Origin: Sulfitobacter sp.
Lineage (GTDB): Bacteria > Pseudomonadota > Alphaproteobacteria > Rhodobacterales > Rhodobacteraceae
Assembly (NCBI GenBank): GCA_029252045.1
Contig: JAQXCD010000020.1
Location: 233,685-297,684 of the forward strand
DNA length: 64,000 nucleotides
Direction of reading: 5' to 3'
Part shown: positions 29,314 through 40,880 of the stretch, one piece after another
Layout: each line of letters opens with the position of its first letter
Position numbering within the stretch: the stretch's first letter is position 1
Position numbers and translations under genes: made by a program
The notes under the pieces: generated by a model
Told to the model about the DNA's origin: nothing
Seen by the model: only the letters and a program-made list of their open reading frames with translations
The model's database searches: none

Positions 29314-29963
29314 TGAAAATGCCTTTCCCTCTCGCTGAAGAACCTGATGCGCAGTCCATTGAAAAAGGCCGCCTGTTGTTTGCGGGACAAACCGAGTTTG
29401 TGAAAGGCGTGGTTGCCATGTCCGGCCTGCCCGATGCCGACCGCATCGAGGTCTGTTTTGCTGGTCGCTCCAACGTCGGAAAATCAACGCTGATCAATGC
29501 GTTGACCGGGATGAAGGCGCTGGCACGCGCGTCCAACACCCCCGGCCGAACGCAGGAAATCAACTATTTCACCGCCGGAGAAGACCTCTACCTCGTCGAC
29601 CTTCCCGGTTATGGCTACGCCAACGCACCGCTACCGATTGTGGAAAAGTGGCAGCGGTTGCTCAAGCAGTTTCTGCAAGGTCGCCAAACCCTGCGCCGCG
29701 CCTTTGTGCTGATTGACGCCCGCCACGGCGTCAAAGCTGTCGATGACGAAATCATGAGCCTGCTCGACAGCGCCGCTGTGACATTTCAGGCCGTACTGAC
29801 CAAAGCCGATAAGGTGAAGGAAGTTGAGCGCGAAAAGATTCTGGATCAGGTGCGTGGTGCGCTTGCCAAACACCCCGCCGCCTACCCCGAGATCATCGTG
29901 ACCTCGTCAGAAAAGGGGTGGGGCATTCCAACCCTGCGGACAGTGATTGCCACGCTGAAATAA
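29313..29963 (+). CDS. engB: Ribosome biogenesis GTP-binding protein YihA/YsxC
   Basis: GRSNVGKSTLINAL; TPGRTQEINYF; DLPGYGYA. Confidence 0.96.
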   Translation: MKMPFPLAEEPDAQSIEKGRLLFAGQTEFVKGVVAMSGLPDADRIEVCFAGRSNVGKSTLINALTGMKALARASNTPGRTQEINYFTAGEDLYLVDLPGYGYANAPLPIVEKWQRLLKQFLQGRQTLRRAFVLIDARHGVKAVDDEIMSLLDSAAVTFQAVLTKADKVKEVEREKILDQVRGALAKHPAAYPEIIVTSSEKGWGIPTLRTVIATLK

Positions 29964-30000
29964 GCGCCTATGATCCAGTGACACCCTTGGGACCATGGAC

Positions 30001-30864
30001 ATGAGAAAACAAGATATGAACCGCGATTGGGCTGCTACAGCCGCTACACTGTCACAGGCACTGCCTTATATGCAGCGCTATAATGACGCCATCGTTGTGA
30101 TCAAGCTGGGCGGTCATGCGATGGGCAGCGACGAGGCGATGATCGAATTTGCCCGCGATGTCGTGCTGATGCGCCAAGTGGGTGTAAACCCCGTGATCGT
30201 GCATGGCGGCGGCCCCATGATCAACGATATGCTCAAGCGGCTGGACATCAAATCCGAATTTGTGAACGGCAAACGCGTGACAGATGCCGCCACGATGGAA
30301 GTCGTCGAAATGGTCCTGTCAGGCCTTGTGAACGCAAAGATCGTACAGGCAATTTCAGCGCAAGGTGGCCGGGCTGTCGGTGTCTCCGGCAAGGACAGCG
30401 GCCTGATCATCTGTGAGCCGGAAGATCCGGCACTTGGGCTGGTTGGGAAACCGACACAGGTGAACCCGCGTCTGTTGTGGGATATGGCCGAAAAAGAATT
30501 GATCCCCGTGATTGCGCCATTGGGTATGGGCATGAACGGCGAGACTTTTAACATCAACGGCGATACCGCCGCCGGCGCGATAGCCGCCGCACTCAAGGCC
30601 GACCGCCTGCTGCTGCTCACCGATGTATCCGGCGTCAAAAACGCTTCCGGTGAAGTGCTGACAGAACTGACGGCAAGCCAGATCAAGAGCATGACAGCAG
30701 ATGGCACAATTGCTGGCGGGATGATTCCCAAGACGCAGACTGCGTTGGATGCTCTGAATGCAGGCGTCCGCGCCGCCGTTATCCTTGACGGACGGGCGCC
30801 CAACGCCTGTCTGCTGGAGCTGTTTACAGAGCATGGTGCAGGTTCGATCATTCGCGCCGGCTAA
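30001..30864 (+). CDS. argB: Acetylglutamate kinase
   Basis: [27 protein letters not shown]; start could instead be 30016. Confidence 0.96.
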   Translation: MRKQDMNRDWAATAATLSQALPYMQRYNDAIVVIKLGGHAMGSDEAMIEFARDVVLMRQVGVNPVIVHGGGPMINDMLKRLDIKSEFVNGKRVTDAATMEVVEMVLSGLVNAKIVQAISAQGGRAVGVSGKDSGLIICEPEDPALGLVGKPTQVNPRLLWDMAEKELIPVIAPLGMGMNGETFNINGDTAAGAIAAALKADRLLLLTDVSGVKNASGEVLTELTASQIKSMTADGTIAGGMIPKTQTALDALNAGVRAAVILDGRAPNACLLELFTEHGAGSIIRAG

Positions 30865-31503
30865 ATGCAGGTGTTCGACAGTATCAATCCGTTAGAAACC
30901 GCACTGGCGCCCCATGGCTTGATGGTCATGGGGCACCTGCCGCACCCTGACAATCCACAGTTAAGCATAGTTCTCGTCGGTGCAGACCGCGGGTTTTGGC
31001 ACGTGTTCACAGATGCACCCGAATCCCGCGATGGCTTGCCTGATCCGATTGACCGCTGGTCAAAGCGGGTGCTGCGGCCAATGGCCAAGGAATGCCTTTT
31101 CCCGTCCGATGGCCCACCCTATGCACCGTTCATCGCTTGGGCGCGGGCCACCAACCGCTTCTGGCAAAGCCCTACGGGGATGTTGGTTCATGATACGGTA
31201 GGGCTGATGATATCTATACGGGGCGCATTGATCGTTGATCTGCACCTTCCCGAACCAACCGTTTCAGACCCTCCCTGTGCCACATGTGTGGGCCGCCCTT
31301 GCGTCACGGCCTGCCCTATCGGGGCCTTGTCGGATACCGCATCCTACGACGTGCCAGCCTGCAAGGCGTTTATCGACAGCGAACCGGGGACAGCTTGCAT
31401 CACCCAAGGCTGCGCCACACGCTTGGCCTGCCCTCTCAGCGAAGCCTTTGACAGACAAACGGAACAAAACGCATTCCACATACGCGCTTTTAGGGGAAAC
31501 TGA
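30865..31503 (+). CDS. Ferredoxin-like 4Fe-4S protein
   Basis: CATCVGRPCVTACPIGAL and further Cys motif CITQGCATRLACP. Confidence 0.8.
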   Translation: MQVFDSINPLETALAPHGLMVMGHLPHPDNPQLSIVLVGADRGFWHVFTDAPESRDGLPDPIDRWSKRVLRPMAKECLFPSDGPPYAPFIAWARATNRFWQSPTGMLVHDTVGLMISIRGALIVDLHLPEPTVSDPPCATCVGRPCVTACPIGALSDTASYDVPACKAFIDSEPGTACITQGCATRLACPLSEAFDRQTEQNAFHIRAFRGN

Positions 31504-31997
31504 TGAAACGACTAATTCTCATGCGCCATGCAAAATCGGACTGGAGCGACCTGACCGCGTCAGATCACGAACGCACCCTGAATGCACGCGGCAGGACCAG
31601 TGCAGACGCGTTGGGCAACTGGCTGCGAGCGCAGTCTATTACGCCTGACCATGTACTATGCTCGGACGCTGCCCGCACATGTGAGACGCTTGCGCGTTTG
31701 TCATTGGGTGATGTGGCAACGACGACAACCCGTGCGCTCTATCTGGCGGAGCCGGACGTCATGCTCAGTAAACTGCGGGCCTGCGAAGAGGATTGCATTC
31801 TATTGATCGCCCACAATCCGGGCTGCGGCATGCTGGCAGAAATGCTTCTGAACAACCCGCCCACACATCCGGCATTCTATAGTTACCCGACAGGTGCGAC
31901 ATTGATCGCTGACTTTGAAATCACCTCATGGCGTGAGGTGCGCATTGGCACTGGCATCACAACAGGGTTTGTTGTGCCCCGTGACCTCATAGAATAA
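31503..31997 (+). CDS. SixA-like histidine phosphatase
   Basis: LILMRHAKSDW RHG motif. Confidence 0.9.
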   Translation: MKRLILMRHAKSDWSDLTASDHERTLNARGRTSADALGNWLRAQSITPDHVLCSDAARTCETLARLSLGDVATTTTRALYLAEPDVMLSKLRACEEDCILLIAHNPGCGMLAEMLLNNPPTHPAFYSYPTGATLIADFEITSWREVRIGTGITTGFVVPRDLIE

Positions 31998-32021
31998 GGG
32001 CGGAAGTTTCCCTCCGCCCTT
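31996..32021. terminator. Bidirectional hairpin between convergent sixA-like and aapP
   Basis: aagggcgga-agtttccc-tccgccctt. Confidence 0.7.
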
Positions 32022-32045
32022 GTATTCGGAATTCGTTTGAGCGGC

Positions 32046-32816
32046 TTAGTGCCCTAGAATCTGGCTCAGGAACAGTTGTGTCCGTGGACTTTGCGGGTTG
32101 TTAAAAAACTCTTCCGGCTCGTTCTGCTCAACAATCTGGCCTTGATCCATAAAGATAACGCGGTTGGCTACCTGACGGGCAAAGCCCATCTCGTGCGTTA
32201 CGCAAATCATGGTCATGCCTTCTTCGGCAAGCTCAATCATCGTATCCAACACTTCCTTGATCATCTCGGGATCGAGCGCCGATGTCGGCTCATCAAACAA
32301 CATGATACGTGGCTTCATGCACAGACTGCGTGCAATCGCCACACGTTGCTGCTGTCCACCAGAAAGCTGGCCTGGGTATTTGTCCGCCTGATCAGGGATT
32401 TTCACCTTTTCAAGGTAATGCATTGCCACTTCTACGGCCTCTTTCTTGGGTGTCTTACGCACCCAAATAGGAGCCAAGGTCAGGTTCTCAAGAATCGTCA
32501 AATGCGGGAAAAGGTTGAAGTGCTGGAAGCACATGCCGACTTCGGACCGGATTTTATCGATGTTCTTGAGGTCCGACGACAGCAGCGTTCCGTCCACCTC
32601 GATCGAGCCCTTTTGATGCTCTTCCAGCGCGTTGATGCACCGGATCAGCGTGGATTTGCCCGAACCCGAAGGCCCGCAGACAACGATCCGCTCACCTTGA
32701 TACACTGTCAGATCAATGTCGCGCAGCACATGGAATGTGCCGTACCACTTGTTCATGTTCCGAATGGAGATCGCTACTTCGTCGGATACTTTGAGTTTTT
32801 GTTCTGTATCAGCCAT
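32046..32816 (-). CDS. aapP: General L-amino acid ABC transporter ATP-binding protein
   Basis: [30 protein letters not shown]. Confidence 0.95.
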   Translation of the reverse strand: MADTEQKLKVSDEVAISIRNMNKWYGTFHVLRDIDLTVYQGERIVVCGPSGSGKSTLIRCINALEEHQKGSIEVDGTLLSSDLKNIDKIRSEVGMCFQHFNLFPHLTILENLTLAPIWVRKTPKKEAVEVAMHYLEKVKIPDQADKYPGQLSGGQQQRVAIARSLCMKPRIMLFDEPTSALDPEMIKEVLDTMIELAEEGMTMICVTHEMGFARQVANRVIFMDQGQIVEQNEPEEFFNNPQSPRTQLFLSQILGH

Positions 32817-32828
32817 GTTCCGGCCTCC

Positions 32829-34127
32829 TTAACGATGATCTGTCGCAAGACGGCGTTCCAGCCACTGCGAATATTGTGAAATGCCGTAGCACACGACGAA
32901 GAACAGCAGCGCGGCGAACCCGAAGAGCTCCCAGTACACGCCATTCCAGTCTGTGGAGGCGAGGATAGGACCGCGGATCATACCGACCATGTCGAACATC
33001 GAGATGACAGAGACGAGCGTGGTGTCCTTGAACAAGCCAACGGCGATGTTCACGATGCCGGGGATCGAGATTTTCAAGGCCTGTGGAAGGATGATCAACC
33101 GCATGGCTTGCGCATAATCCAGCCCCAGACTGTTTGCTGCCTCATATTGACCTTTGGGCAAAGCAGCGAGACCGCCACGAATAACCTCAGCGATATAGGC
33201 GGCGGAGAAAATGGTAATCATGATTACCACGCGCAAGAACAGGTCAACAGTGGCATCCGGCGGGAAGAAATACGCCAGCATTACACTTGCCACAAACAGC
33301 AGTGTGATCAGTGGCACACCGCGAATGAACTCGATGAAGATCACACAGATCCATTTGATCAGCGGCATGGAGCTTTGACGTCCCAGCGCCAGCGCAATCC
33401 CCAACGGGATGGACAGCGAAACGCAGGTCAGACCCAGCATCAGGTTTAGCATAAAGCCACCCAGATCACGGGAGGGCACAGCGCCAAGTAGCGGGGTTTC
33501 TGGTGCAATTGCTGCAACCACAAAGCTGCTGATGTACCAGACGATCGCAGCGCCAGCGACACCGCCGAAGAACCCGAGTGCGAAGTTTTGTGCGACGAAA
33601 CGTGCGTACACAAAATACCCTGCGATGAACCCTACCATCGCAAAAATCGGTATCCAGATTGTGCCACCCCAAATCAACCAGTACGCGATGAATGGAAAGA
33701 GGGCTGTGAAGATCAGGAGTTTACGCGGCAGGTCAAAAAACAGCACGGGCGCCAATGCGAAAAACATCAGAAAAAGCGCCAGCGTTGGCCGCCAGTAATA
33801 TTCGGACGGATATTTGAAACCAAACAGCAGCTGGTGCCAACGATCAGAGAGAACCGCGAAGCAGGCAGCCGATTCGCCCTGAAGGATTTCGCGGCATGCT
33901 GTCAGCGATGGCGCATCCCAGATACCACCCAATATCCAAGGCATAGTCGAGCTGAGGACAAGGAAGATTACGTATATCGATGCCACAGTAAGCAGTGCGT
34001 TGGGCCATGTGGCGAACAGATTGTCGCGCATCCATTTGATAGGCCCTGCCGCATTGGACGGTGCAGGCTGCTGCGGGATTTCAGTTGTGCGCACGAAGGC
34101 TACGGAGTGTTCATGTGTACCTGACAT
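32829..34127 (-). CDS. aapM: General L-amino acid ABC transporter permease
   Basis: His/Glu/Gln/Arg/opine-type permease; EFIRGVPLITLLF and AANSLGLDYAQAMRLIILPQALKISIP. Confidence 0.93.
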   Translation of the reverse strand: MSGTHEHSVAFVRTTEIPQQPAPSNAAGPIKWMRDNLFATWPNALLTVASIYVIFLVLSSTMPWILGGIWDAPSLTACREILQGESAACFAVLSDRWHQLLFGFKYPSEYYWRPTLALFLMFFALAPVLFFDLPRKLLIFTALFPFIAYWLIWGGTIWIPIFAMVGFIAGYFVYARFVAQNFALGFFGGVAGAAIVWYISSFVVAAIAPETPLLGAVPSRDLGGFMLNLMLGLTCVSLSIPLGIALALGRQSSMPLIKWICVIFIEFIRGVPLITLLFVASVMLAYFFPPDATVDLFLRVVIMITIFSAAYIAEVIRGGLAALPKGQYEAANSLGLDYAQAMRLIILPQALKISIPGIVNIAVGLFKDTTLVSVISMFDMVGMIRGPILASTDWNGVYWELFGFAALLFFVVCYGISQYSQWLERRLATDHR

Positions 34128-34128
34128 A

Positions 34129-35367
34129 TCAGCGCTCCTTCAGCTTCATGGATTTGTTGTAAACGTTCATCACAGCCGAAATCGTGAGCGAAATGATCAG
34201 ATAGAAGGCCATCAGCAGCAGCACGCATTCAATCGCACGCCCCGTCTGGTTGAGCGTGATACCCCCCAGTGTGGCCGTGATATCAGCATATCCCACAAGA
34301 ATCGCCAGTGACGAGTTCTTGGTGATGTTCAAATACTGGGAGATCAGCGGTGGAATGATAACCCGCAATGCTTGCGGCAGGATGACAAGGCTCATGATAC
34401 GGCCCTGACGGATGCCCAGTGCTGCTGCGGCTTCGGTCTGCCCTTTCGAGACAGCCTGAATACCAGCCCGCACGTTTTCCGCGATAAACGCGCCCGTGTA
34501 GACAGACAAGGCCAACCAAAGCGCAATCAGTGGCGCACCAATTTTGATACCGCCGGAAAAGTTAAAACCCTTCAGCTCCGGAATGTCCCAGTGCAGGCCA
34601 AAGACAAGCGCAAAGGCAATGAGCGGCAGAAACCAGATGGTCAGATTGGGCAACAGTGTTCCAGGACGCACGCCGGTTGCTTCCTGAATGCGGCTCGCGC
34701 GAGCGGTCACAAACCGTGCGCCAAAGAATGAGCCTGCAAGCAGGGCAAGAACCATAAGCCAGTTTAGCGCACTCCCCTCACCGCCGCCGAAACCACGTGT
34801 AAAATAAGGACCAGGTATATAGACGCCACGGTTTGTGAAGGCGAACAGATCAAACAACATCGAGGACGTCGCATTATCACCGCGGAACTCGTTCGGACCA
34901 GGCAAAGTAACGGTCATGATCGTGAAGATAATGATGATCCAGATCAGGACGGGAATATTGCGGAAAATCTCGACGTAGAAAGACATCAGTTTCCGCACAA
35001 GCCAGTTGTTCGAGAGGCGCAGAACACCTGCGATCACACCTAACACAGTTGCTGTAACGCAAGCGAGAAAGGCGACCAGCAGCGTGTTGATGATGCCAAC
35101 AAAGGCCGCCCGCAAGTTTGTAGACTGGCTGGTGTAGTCAATCAACGTCTGGTTGATATCATAGCCCGCAGCATTGCCCAGAAACGCGAACGAAATGTTC
35201 AGGCCGAAAGCACGCAAGTTTGCAGCAAGGTTTGAATATAGATAGGCCAGTGCCAAGGCCAGTGCAATTGCCGCGATGACCTGTAGTGTCATCGACCGGT
35301 ACCGTGTGTCGTTCAACAGCATAGACAGCCGGAACGAGCCCTTAGGTGGGTCCGAGATTGTCGACAT
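34129..35367 (-). CDS. aapQ: General L-amino acid ABC transporter permease
   Basis: FRNIPVLIWIIIIF; EAAAALGIRQGRIMSLVILPQALRVIIP. Confidence 0.93.
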   Translation of the reverse strand: MSTISDPPKGSFRLSMLLNDTRYRSMTLQVIAAIALALALAYLYSNLAANLRAFGLNISFAFLGNAAGYDINQTLIDYTSQSTNLRAAFVGIINTLLVAFLACVTATVLGVIAGVLRLSNNWLVRKLMSFYVEIFRNIPVLIWIIIIFTIMTVTLPGPNEFRGDNATSSMLFDLFAFTNRGVYIPGPYFTRGFGGGEGSALNWLMVLALLAGSFFGARFVTARASRIQEATGVRPGTLLPNLTIWFLPLIAFALVFGLHWDIPELKGFNFSGGIKIGAPLIALWLALSVYTGAFIAENVRAGIQAVSKGQTEAAAALGIRQGRIMSLVILPQALRVIIPPLISQYLNITKNSSLAILVGYADITATLGGITLNQTGRAIECVLLLMAFYLIISLTISAVMNVYNKSMKLKER

Positions 35368-35457
35368 TATATGTATCCCCGTGGTCCCGGTCTGTTTTCA
35401 TGCGTCTTTTGACGTCAGTGCCGGGTCATTTATTTTGGTCGTCGGATCGTAGGCCAC

Positions 35458-35485
35458 AAAGGGCGCCGCATATGCAGCGCCCTTT
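35458..35485 (-). terminator. Intercistronic hairpin between aapJ and aapQ
   Basis: aaagggcgc-cgcatatgca-gcgcccttt directly after aapJ stop. Confidence 0.6.
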
Positions 35486-35497
35486 GCGTTAGTTCGT

Positions 35498-36514
35498 TTA
35501 ACGGAACGGTGGTGTGTACAGCAGACCGCCGTCTGTCCACTGCGCGTTCAGACCACGTGCAAGACCGATTGGTGTCTCTTCGCCGAGGTTCTTCGCAAAG
35601 ATCTCGCCGTAGTTACCCTGTGTTTCGATTGCGCGCTTGGCCCACTCTGCGTCCAGACCCATCATCGCGCCCAGATCACCTTCGGTGCCCAGCAGACGTG
35701 CAACTTCTGGCTTGTCTGTAGCAGCTGCCATCTCGTTGACGTTTGCGGATGTAACGCCCAGCTCTTCAGCTGCGATCAGTGCGTTCAATGTCCACATTAC
35801 GATATCGCCCCACTCGTTGTCGCCGTGGCGAACCAACGGGCCGAGTGGCTCTTTGGAGATGATTTCGGGCAGCAGCATGTGGTCGTTCGGTGCTTCGAAT
35901 GTCGCACGTGTGGACGCCAGACCGGAAGCATCTGTTGTGTAGGTGTCACATGCACCAGCAAGGTACTGCTGTGTGCCTTCTGCGTTTGTCTCGATTGGCA
36001 CGGGCTCGTAGCTGATGTTGTTCTTGCGGAAGTAATCCGCCAGGTTCAGCTCGGTTGTTGTGCCTGTCTGGATGCAGACAGTTGCGCCATCAAGGTCTTT
36101 TACGGACGTAACGCCCAGTGCCTTGGGAACCATGAAGCCTTGGCCATCGTAGTAGTTTACACCAACGAAGTCGAACTTCAGGTCTGTGTCACGGGACATT
36201 GTCCATGTGGTGTTACGCGCCAGCATGTCGATTTCGCCGGAGGACAGCGCCGTGAAGCGTGTCTTGCCTGTTGTCGGAACGAATTCAACAGCAGTTGCAT
36301 CGCCCAGAACGGCAGCAGCAACAGCACGGCAAACCGCAACGTCAAAGCCTTCCCATTCGCCGCTGGCGTTTGGTGCCGCGAAGCCTACCAGACCAGTTGT
36401 AACGCCGCAGTTCAGTTTACCGCGTGCTTTTACGTCGTCCAGCGTACCAGCTGATGCTGCAACGGCAGACAAACCAGCGATCGTCAGTGCGCCAAGAATA
36501 ATTGATTTTTTCAT
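35498..36514 (-). CDS. aapJ: General L-amino acid ABC transporter substrate-binding protein
   Basis: MKKSIILGALTIAGLSAVAASAGTLDDVKARGKLNCGV. Confidence 0.95.
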   Translation of the reverse strand: MKKSIILGALTIAGLSAVAASAGTLDDVKARGKLNCGVTTGLVGFAAPNASGEWEGFDVAVCRAVAAAVLGDATAVEFVPTTGKTRFTALSSGEIDMLARNTTWTMSRDTDLKFDFVGVNYYDGQGFMVPKALGVTSVKDLDGATVCIQTGTTTELNLADYFRKNNISYEPVPIETNAEGTQQYLAGACDTYTTDASGLASTRATFEAPNDHMLLPEIISKEPLGPLVRHGDNEWGDIVMWTLNALIAAEELGVTSANVNEMAAATDKPEVARLLGTEGDLGAMMGLDAEWAKRAIETQGNYGEIFAKNLGEETPIGLARGLNAQWTDGGLLYTPPFR

Positions 36515-36709
36515 TGTTACCTCTTCCTGATTTTCCACCACTTTTCGGGTGGATAAGCCGGCGCTTTACACGCCGGTGGTGATACTGCACGGACGATGCC
36601 CGTACAGTGGCGCTCATTTTGGGCGGATTCCCGCATAAAGGTCAAGAGTAGTGAGTTCGAAATCGCCCATCACTAGCGCGATAGCGGAAACAACGGGCGG
36701 ATTGCCTGA

Positions 36710-37423
36710 TTATCTGGTCTTTGCCAGATCAAACATCCGCTTTGCATGCAAAAAGGCTATCCGCTTGACCTCCGCAAGCGCAGTTGCATCCTCGTCCTCG
36801 CCCCATTGTTCTTCTTGCCACAGCTCGTCCAGACGCGACAAGGTCCAGACAGCGTCGGCTGGACGTGCATCAAGTGCCGCTGCGAATCCCAGCACCAAAG
36901 AGCCGGACATGCTTACAAGATCATGAAAGGCCGCCAGCTCAAACGCATCTAGCGCAAATGTGCGGTGCCGAAGCGTTGCAACAGCCGCCCCGTCTTGCGG
37001 GATATGCATAACGCCCGTGCGCGTGAGAAGCCGTGCCCCAAGTGCGTCAGCCGCCCAATCCAGCAAAGGATCCCAATGCGCGGCCTGCCGTGCCACCAGT
37101 TCTTCAGGTGCATCAGCACGGTAGCACAACAAATCACTGTCCCCGTAGGCCGCCAGCATTTCAGCAACTTCGGCATGCTGTACCGTCACTTTGTCGATAG
37201 CGGCGTTGGCCGTCTTTGTAACGGGCATCGTGTTGGGATTGATCACATCAACCTGCGCATCCCACTCTTCTGCAATCGCCGCGGCCATCGCCTGTGTCGG
37301 TACGATCAGCGCCTGCTTGGCTGGCGTTTTGACAGCCCTGCCGTCAAGGTGCACGGCGTATCCGTCATCTGTTTGTGCAACTGCCGCTGCTTTCCAGAAT
37401 CGCTTCGCTTTCCAGTCAGCCAT
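36710..37423 (-). CDS. ATP12-family F1-ATPase assembly chaperone
   Basis: KRFWKAAAVAQTDDGYAVHLDGRAVKTPAKQALIVPT. Confidence 0.93.
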   Translation of the reverse strand: MADWKAKRFWKAAAVAQTDDGYAVHLDGRAVKTPAKQALIVPTQAMAAAIAEEWDAQVDVINPNTMPVTKTANAAIDKVTVQHAEVAEMLAAYGDSDLLCYRADAPEELVARQAAHWDPLLDWAADALGARLLTRTGVMHIPQDGAAVATLRHRTFALDAFELAAFHDLVSMSGSLVLGFAAALDARPADAVWTLSRLDELWQEEQWGEDEDATALAEVKRIAFLHAKRMFDLAKTR

Positions 37424-37426
37424 GTC

Positions 37427-38113
37427 TCAACCCTTCCAGATCGTATCCAGCAGCGCAGGCACTGCATCAAAGCTCTGCACCATGTGCTTTGCAGCGCTCA
37501 ACCGGTCAGGGCTGTGGTAGCCCCAACTGACGCCGATGCCCGTAATATCCGCAGCCGCTGCCATTTCCATATCAAAGCTCGTATCGCCCAGCATCACAGC
37601 ATCCGCCGCCTCGACCCCTGTGTCCCGCAGCGCTTGTAGCAACATTGAGGGATGCGGTTTGGAGGGGTGAAAATCCGCAACCTGCTGGGTAATGAACATC
37701 CCCTCAAGGCCGTGCGCCTCGATAAGTTTATCCAGACCACGGCGGGATTTCCCCGTGGCGACCCCTAGCAAAACATCGGGTTGCGCCTGCAAAGCATCCA
37801 GCGCGGCACGCGCACCCGGATAGAACGGGGACGAAACCTCGCCGCCCTGATCGGCGCGCAAAGCCATGTAAGCGTCTTTATACCCCTGCACCAACCGCAC
37901 AAGCGTGGCCTCGTCCGCATCCGGCGCGAGAATCGGCATCAGCACGTCCAGCGACAGACCGACCACACCCAAAATCTCGACACGCGAGGGGGTAGCGATC
38001 CTTTCGGCTTCAAAGGACAAACGCATCGCGCCCAGAATATCGGATTGGCTGTCAACAAGCGTGCCGTCGACATCAAAAATCACCAACCGCAAGGGCGAAG
38101 AACTCATCCCCAA
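37427..38113 (-). CDS. HAD-family hydrolase (phosphoglycolate phosphatase-like)
   Basis: VIFDVDGTLVDSQ; MLGDTSFDMEMAAAA. Confidence 0.9.
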   Translation of the reverse strand: MGMSSSPLRLVIFDVDGTLVDSQSDILGAMRLSFEAERIATPSRVEILGVVGLSLDVLMPILAPDADEATLVRLVQGYKDAYMALRADQGGEVSSPFYPGARAALDALQAQPDVLLGVATGKSRRGLDKLIEAHGLEGMFITQQVADFHPSKPHPSMLLQALRDTGVEAADAVMLGDTSFDMEMAAAADITGIGVSWGYHSPDRLSAAKHMVQSFDAVPALLDTIWKG

Positions 38114-39153
38114 TTTTCTCCAAACGGGTCGTCAGGGGCAAACTTGGTGTACCACGCAAACGTATCCCAAGTGCGCTGCATATGCTCGGGGATGGGTGCC
38201 ACAAGATTGAGCATCGCTTTGGTCGCGGGATGCTGGATGGTCAGGCTGCGTGCATGCAGGTGCAGCTTTTTGGAGATATCGCCCCCCAATTGTGCGCCCC
38301 AGCCGTCACCCATGTTTTCCTGGCCTGAGCCACCGTATTTGCCATCACCCACAATCGGGTGGCCAATCTCGGCCATGTGTACACGCAGTTGGTGCGTCCG
38401 GCCCGTGACGGGGCTAAGCGCCATCCATGCCGTCCGCGTACCCGCCTGCTCCAGCACGGTATAGTCGGTGGTCGCGCGTTTGGCGCCTTCGGTATCGTCG
38501 ATATCACGCGGGTGAACCGCGACCATCTTTTCGCCTTCGCCACGCGCACCGTGGCCGCCCTGCTTGACCAGACCGAATTTGATCGTGCCGTTGCGGGGAT
38601 GCGGCACACCTGCCACCGCTGCCCAATAGATTTTGCGGGTCTCGCGGTGGCGGAAGTTTGCAGTCAGCGCCTTGGCCGCTTCGCGCGTCCGCGCCAGCAG
38701 CAACACACCCGATGTGTCCTTGTCCAAGCGGTGCACAAGGCGCGGTTTCTCGTCCAACTCAAACATCAACGCCTCGGAGAGCGCATCAACATGCCGCTCC
38801 CCCTGCCCCGATCCACCTTGAACCGGCAAGCCCGGAGGCTTGTTCAGCGCAATCACATGTTCGTCGCGGTAGATGACACAAGCGCGGATCATCTTGGCTT
38901 CGGCATCCGTGACCGTTGTCCGTTTCGGTGGCGGCGGTGCCTCGCCTTCGGGCAGCGGCGGAATTCGGATCTGCTGGCCGACCTCGATCCGGGTCGAGCC
39001 TTTTACGCGGCCACCATCCACACGGATTTCTCCCTTGCGGCACATCTTTTCGATGCGGCCTTGCGGTATTTGCGGGAAGACCTGCTTGAACCAGCGGTCC
39101 AGCCGCTGATCCCCGTCACCCTCTGCTACGGTAAGTGTTTGAACACGGCTCAT
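38104..39153 (-). CDS. rluC: RluA/RluC-family 23S rRNA pseudouridine synthase
   Basis: S4-like N-terminus; VHRLDKDTSGVLLLAR; GRTHQLRVHMAEIGHPIVGDGKYGG. Confidence 0.93.
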   Translation of the reverse strand: MSRVQTLTVAEGDGDQRLDRWFKQVFPQIPQGRIEKMCRKGEIRVDGGRVKGSTRIEVGQQIRIPPLPEGEAPPPPKRTTVTDAEAKMIRACVIYRDEHVIALNKPPGLPVQGGSGQGERHVDALSEALMFELDEKPRLVHRLDKDTSGVLLLARTREAAKALTANFRHRETRKIYWAAVAGVPHPRNGTIKFGLVKQGGHGARGEGEKMVAVHPRDIDDTEGAKRATTDYTVLEQAGTRTAWMALSPVTGRTHQLRVHMAEIGHPIVGDGKYGGSGQENMGDGWGAQLGGDISKKLHLHARSLTIQHPATKAMLNLVAPIPEHMQRTWDTFAWYTKFAPDDPFGENWG

Positions 39154-39530
39154 GCGAATACCCCTCTGGCGATCCATAGCCCCAACATCAGCCCCCCAAG
39201 GCTCAGCGCCACCGACAAGGCCACATAGGCACCCGCCGCCGCAATCTGGCCCCTCTCCATCAGCGTCACCGCCTCCAGCGAAAACGCCGAAAACGTGGTA
39301 AAGCCGCCCAGCAGGCCCGTCATTACAAACGGGCTAAGATGAGTCAGGCCCTTGTTGGCCGCAGCCACCACAAAAACACCCATCAAAAACGAGCCCGCAA
39401 TGTTGACCGTCATGATAGCCAGCGGAAAATCCATAGGACCCGTCATGCGCATCATGCCCACGCCCGCAAGATAGCGGCACGCGGCACCAATGGCACCACC
39501 AAGAGCAACAAGGGAAACAGTTGAAATCAT
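39150..39530 (-). CDS. crcB: Fluoride efflux transporter CrcB
   Basis: ALGGAIGAACRYLAG; MTGLLGGFTTFSAFSLE. Confidence 0.95.
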   Translation of the reverse strand: MISTVSLVALGGAIGAACRYLAGVGMMRMTGPMDFPLAIMTVNIAGSFLMGVFVVAAANKGLTHLSPFVMTGLLGGFTTFSAFSLEAVTLMERGQIAAAGAYVALSVALSLGGLMLGLWIARGVFA

Positions 39531-39571
39531 AGCGTCCCAATCGCGCGGGCGCGGCCCAGAGTCAACTGCAC

Positions 39572-40876
<1,305 letters not shown>

Positions 40877-40880
40877 GCCG

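Noticed and set aside
39531-39571. Fluoride riboswitch upstream of crcB
   Set aside because: Gap to rarA is only about 40 nt and shows no room for or resemblance to the motif
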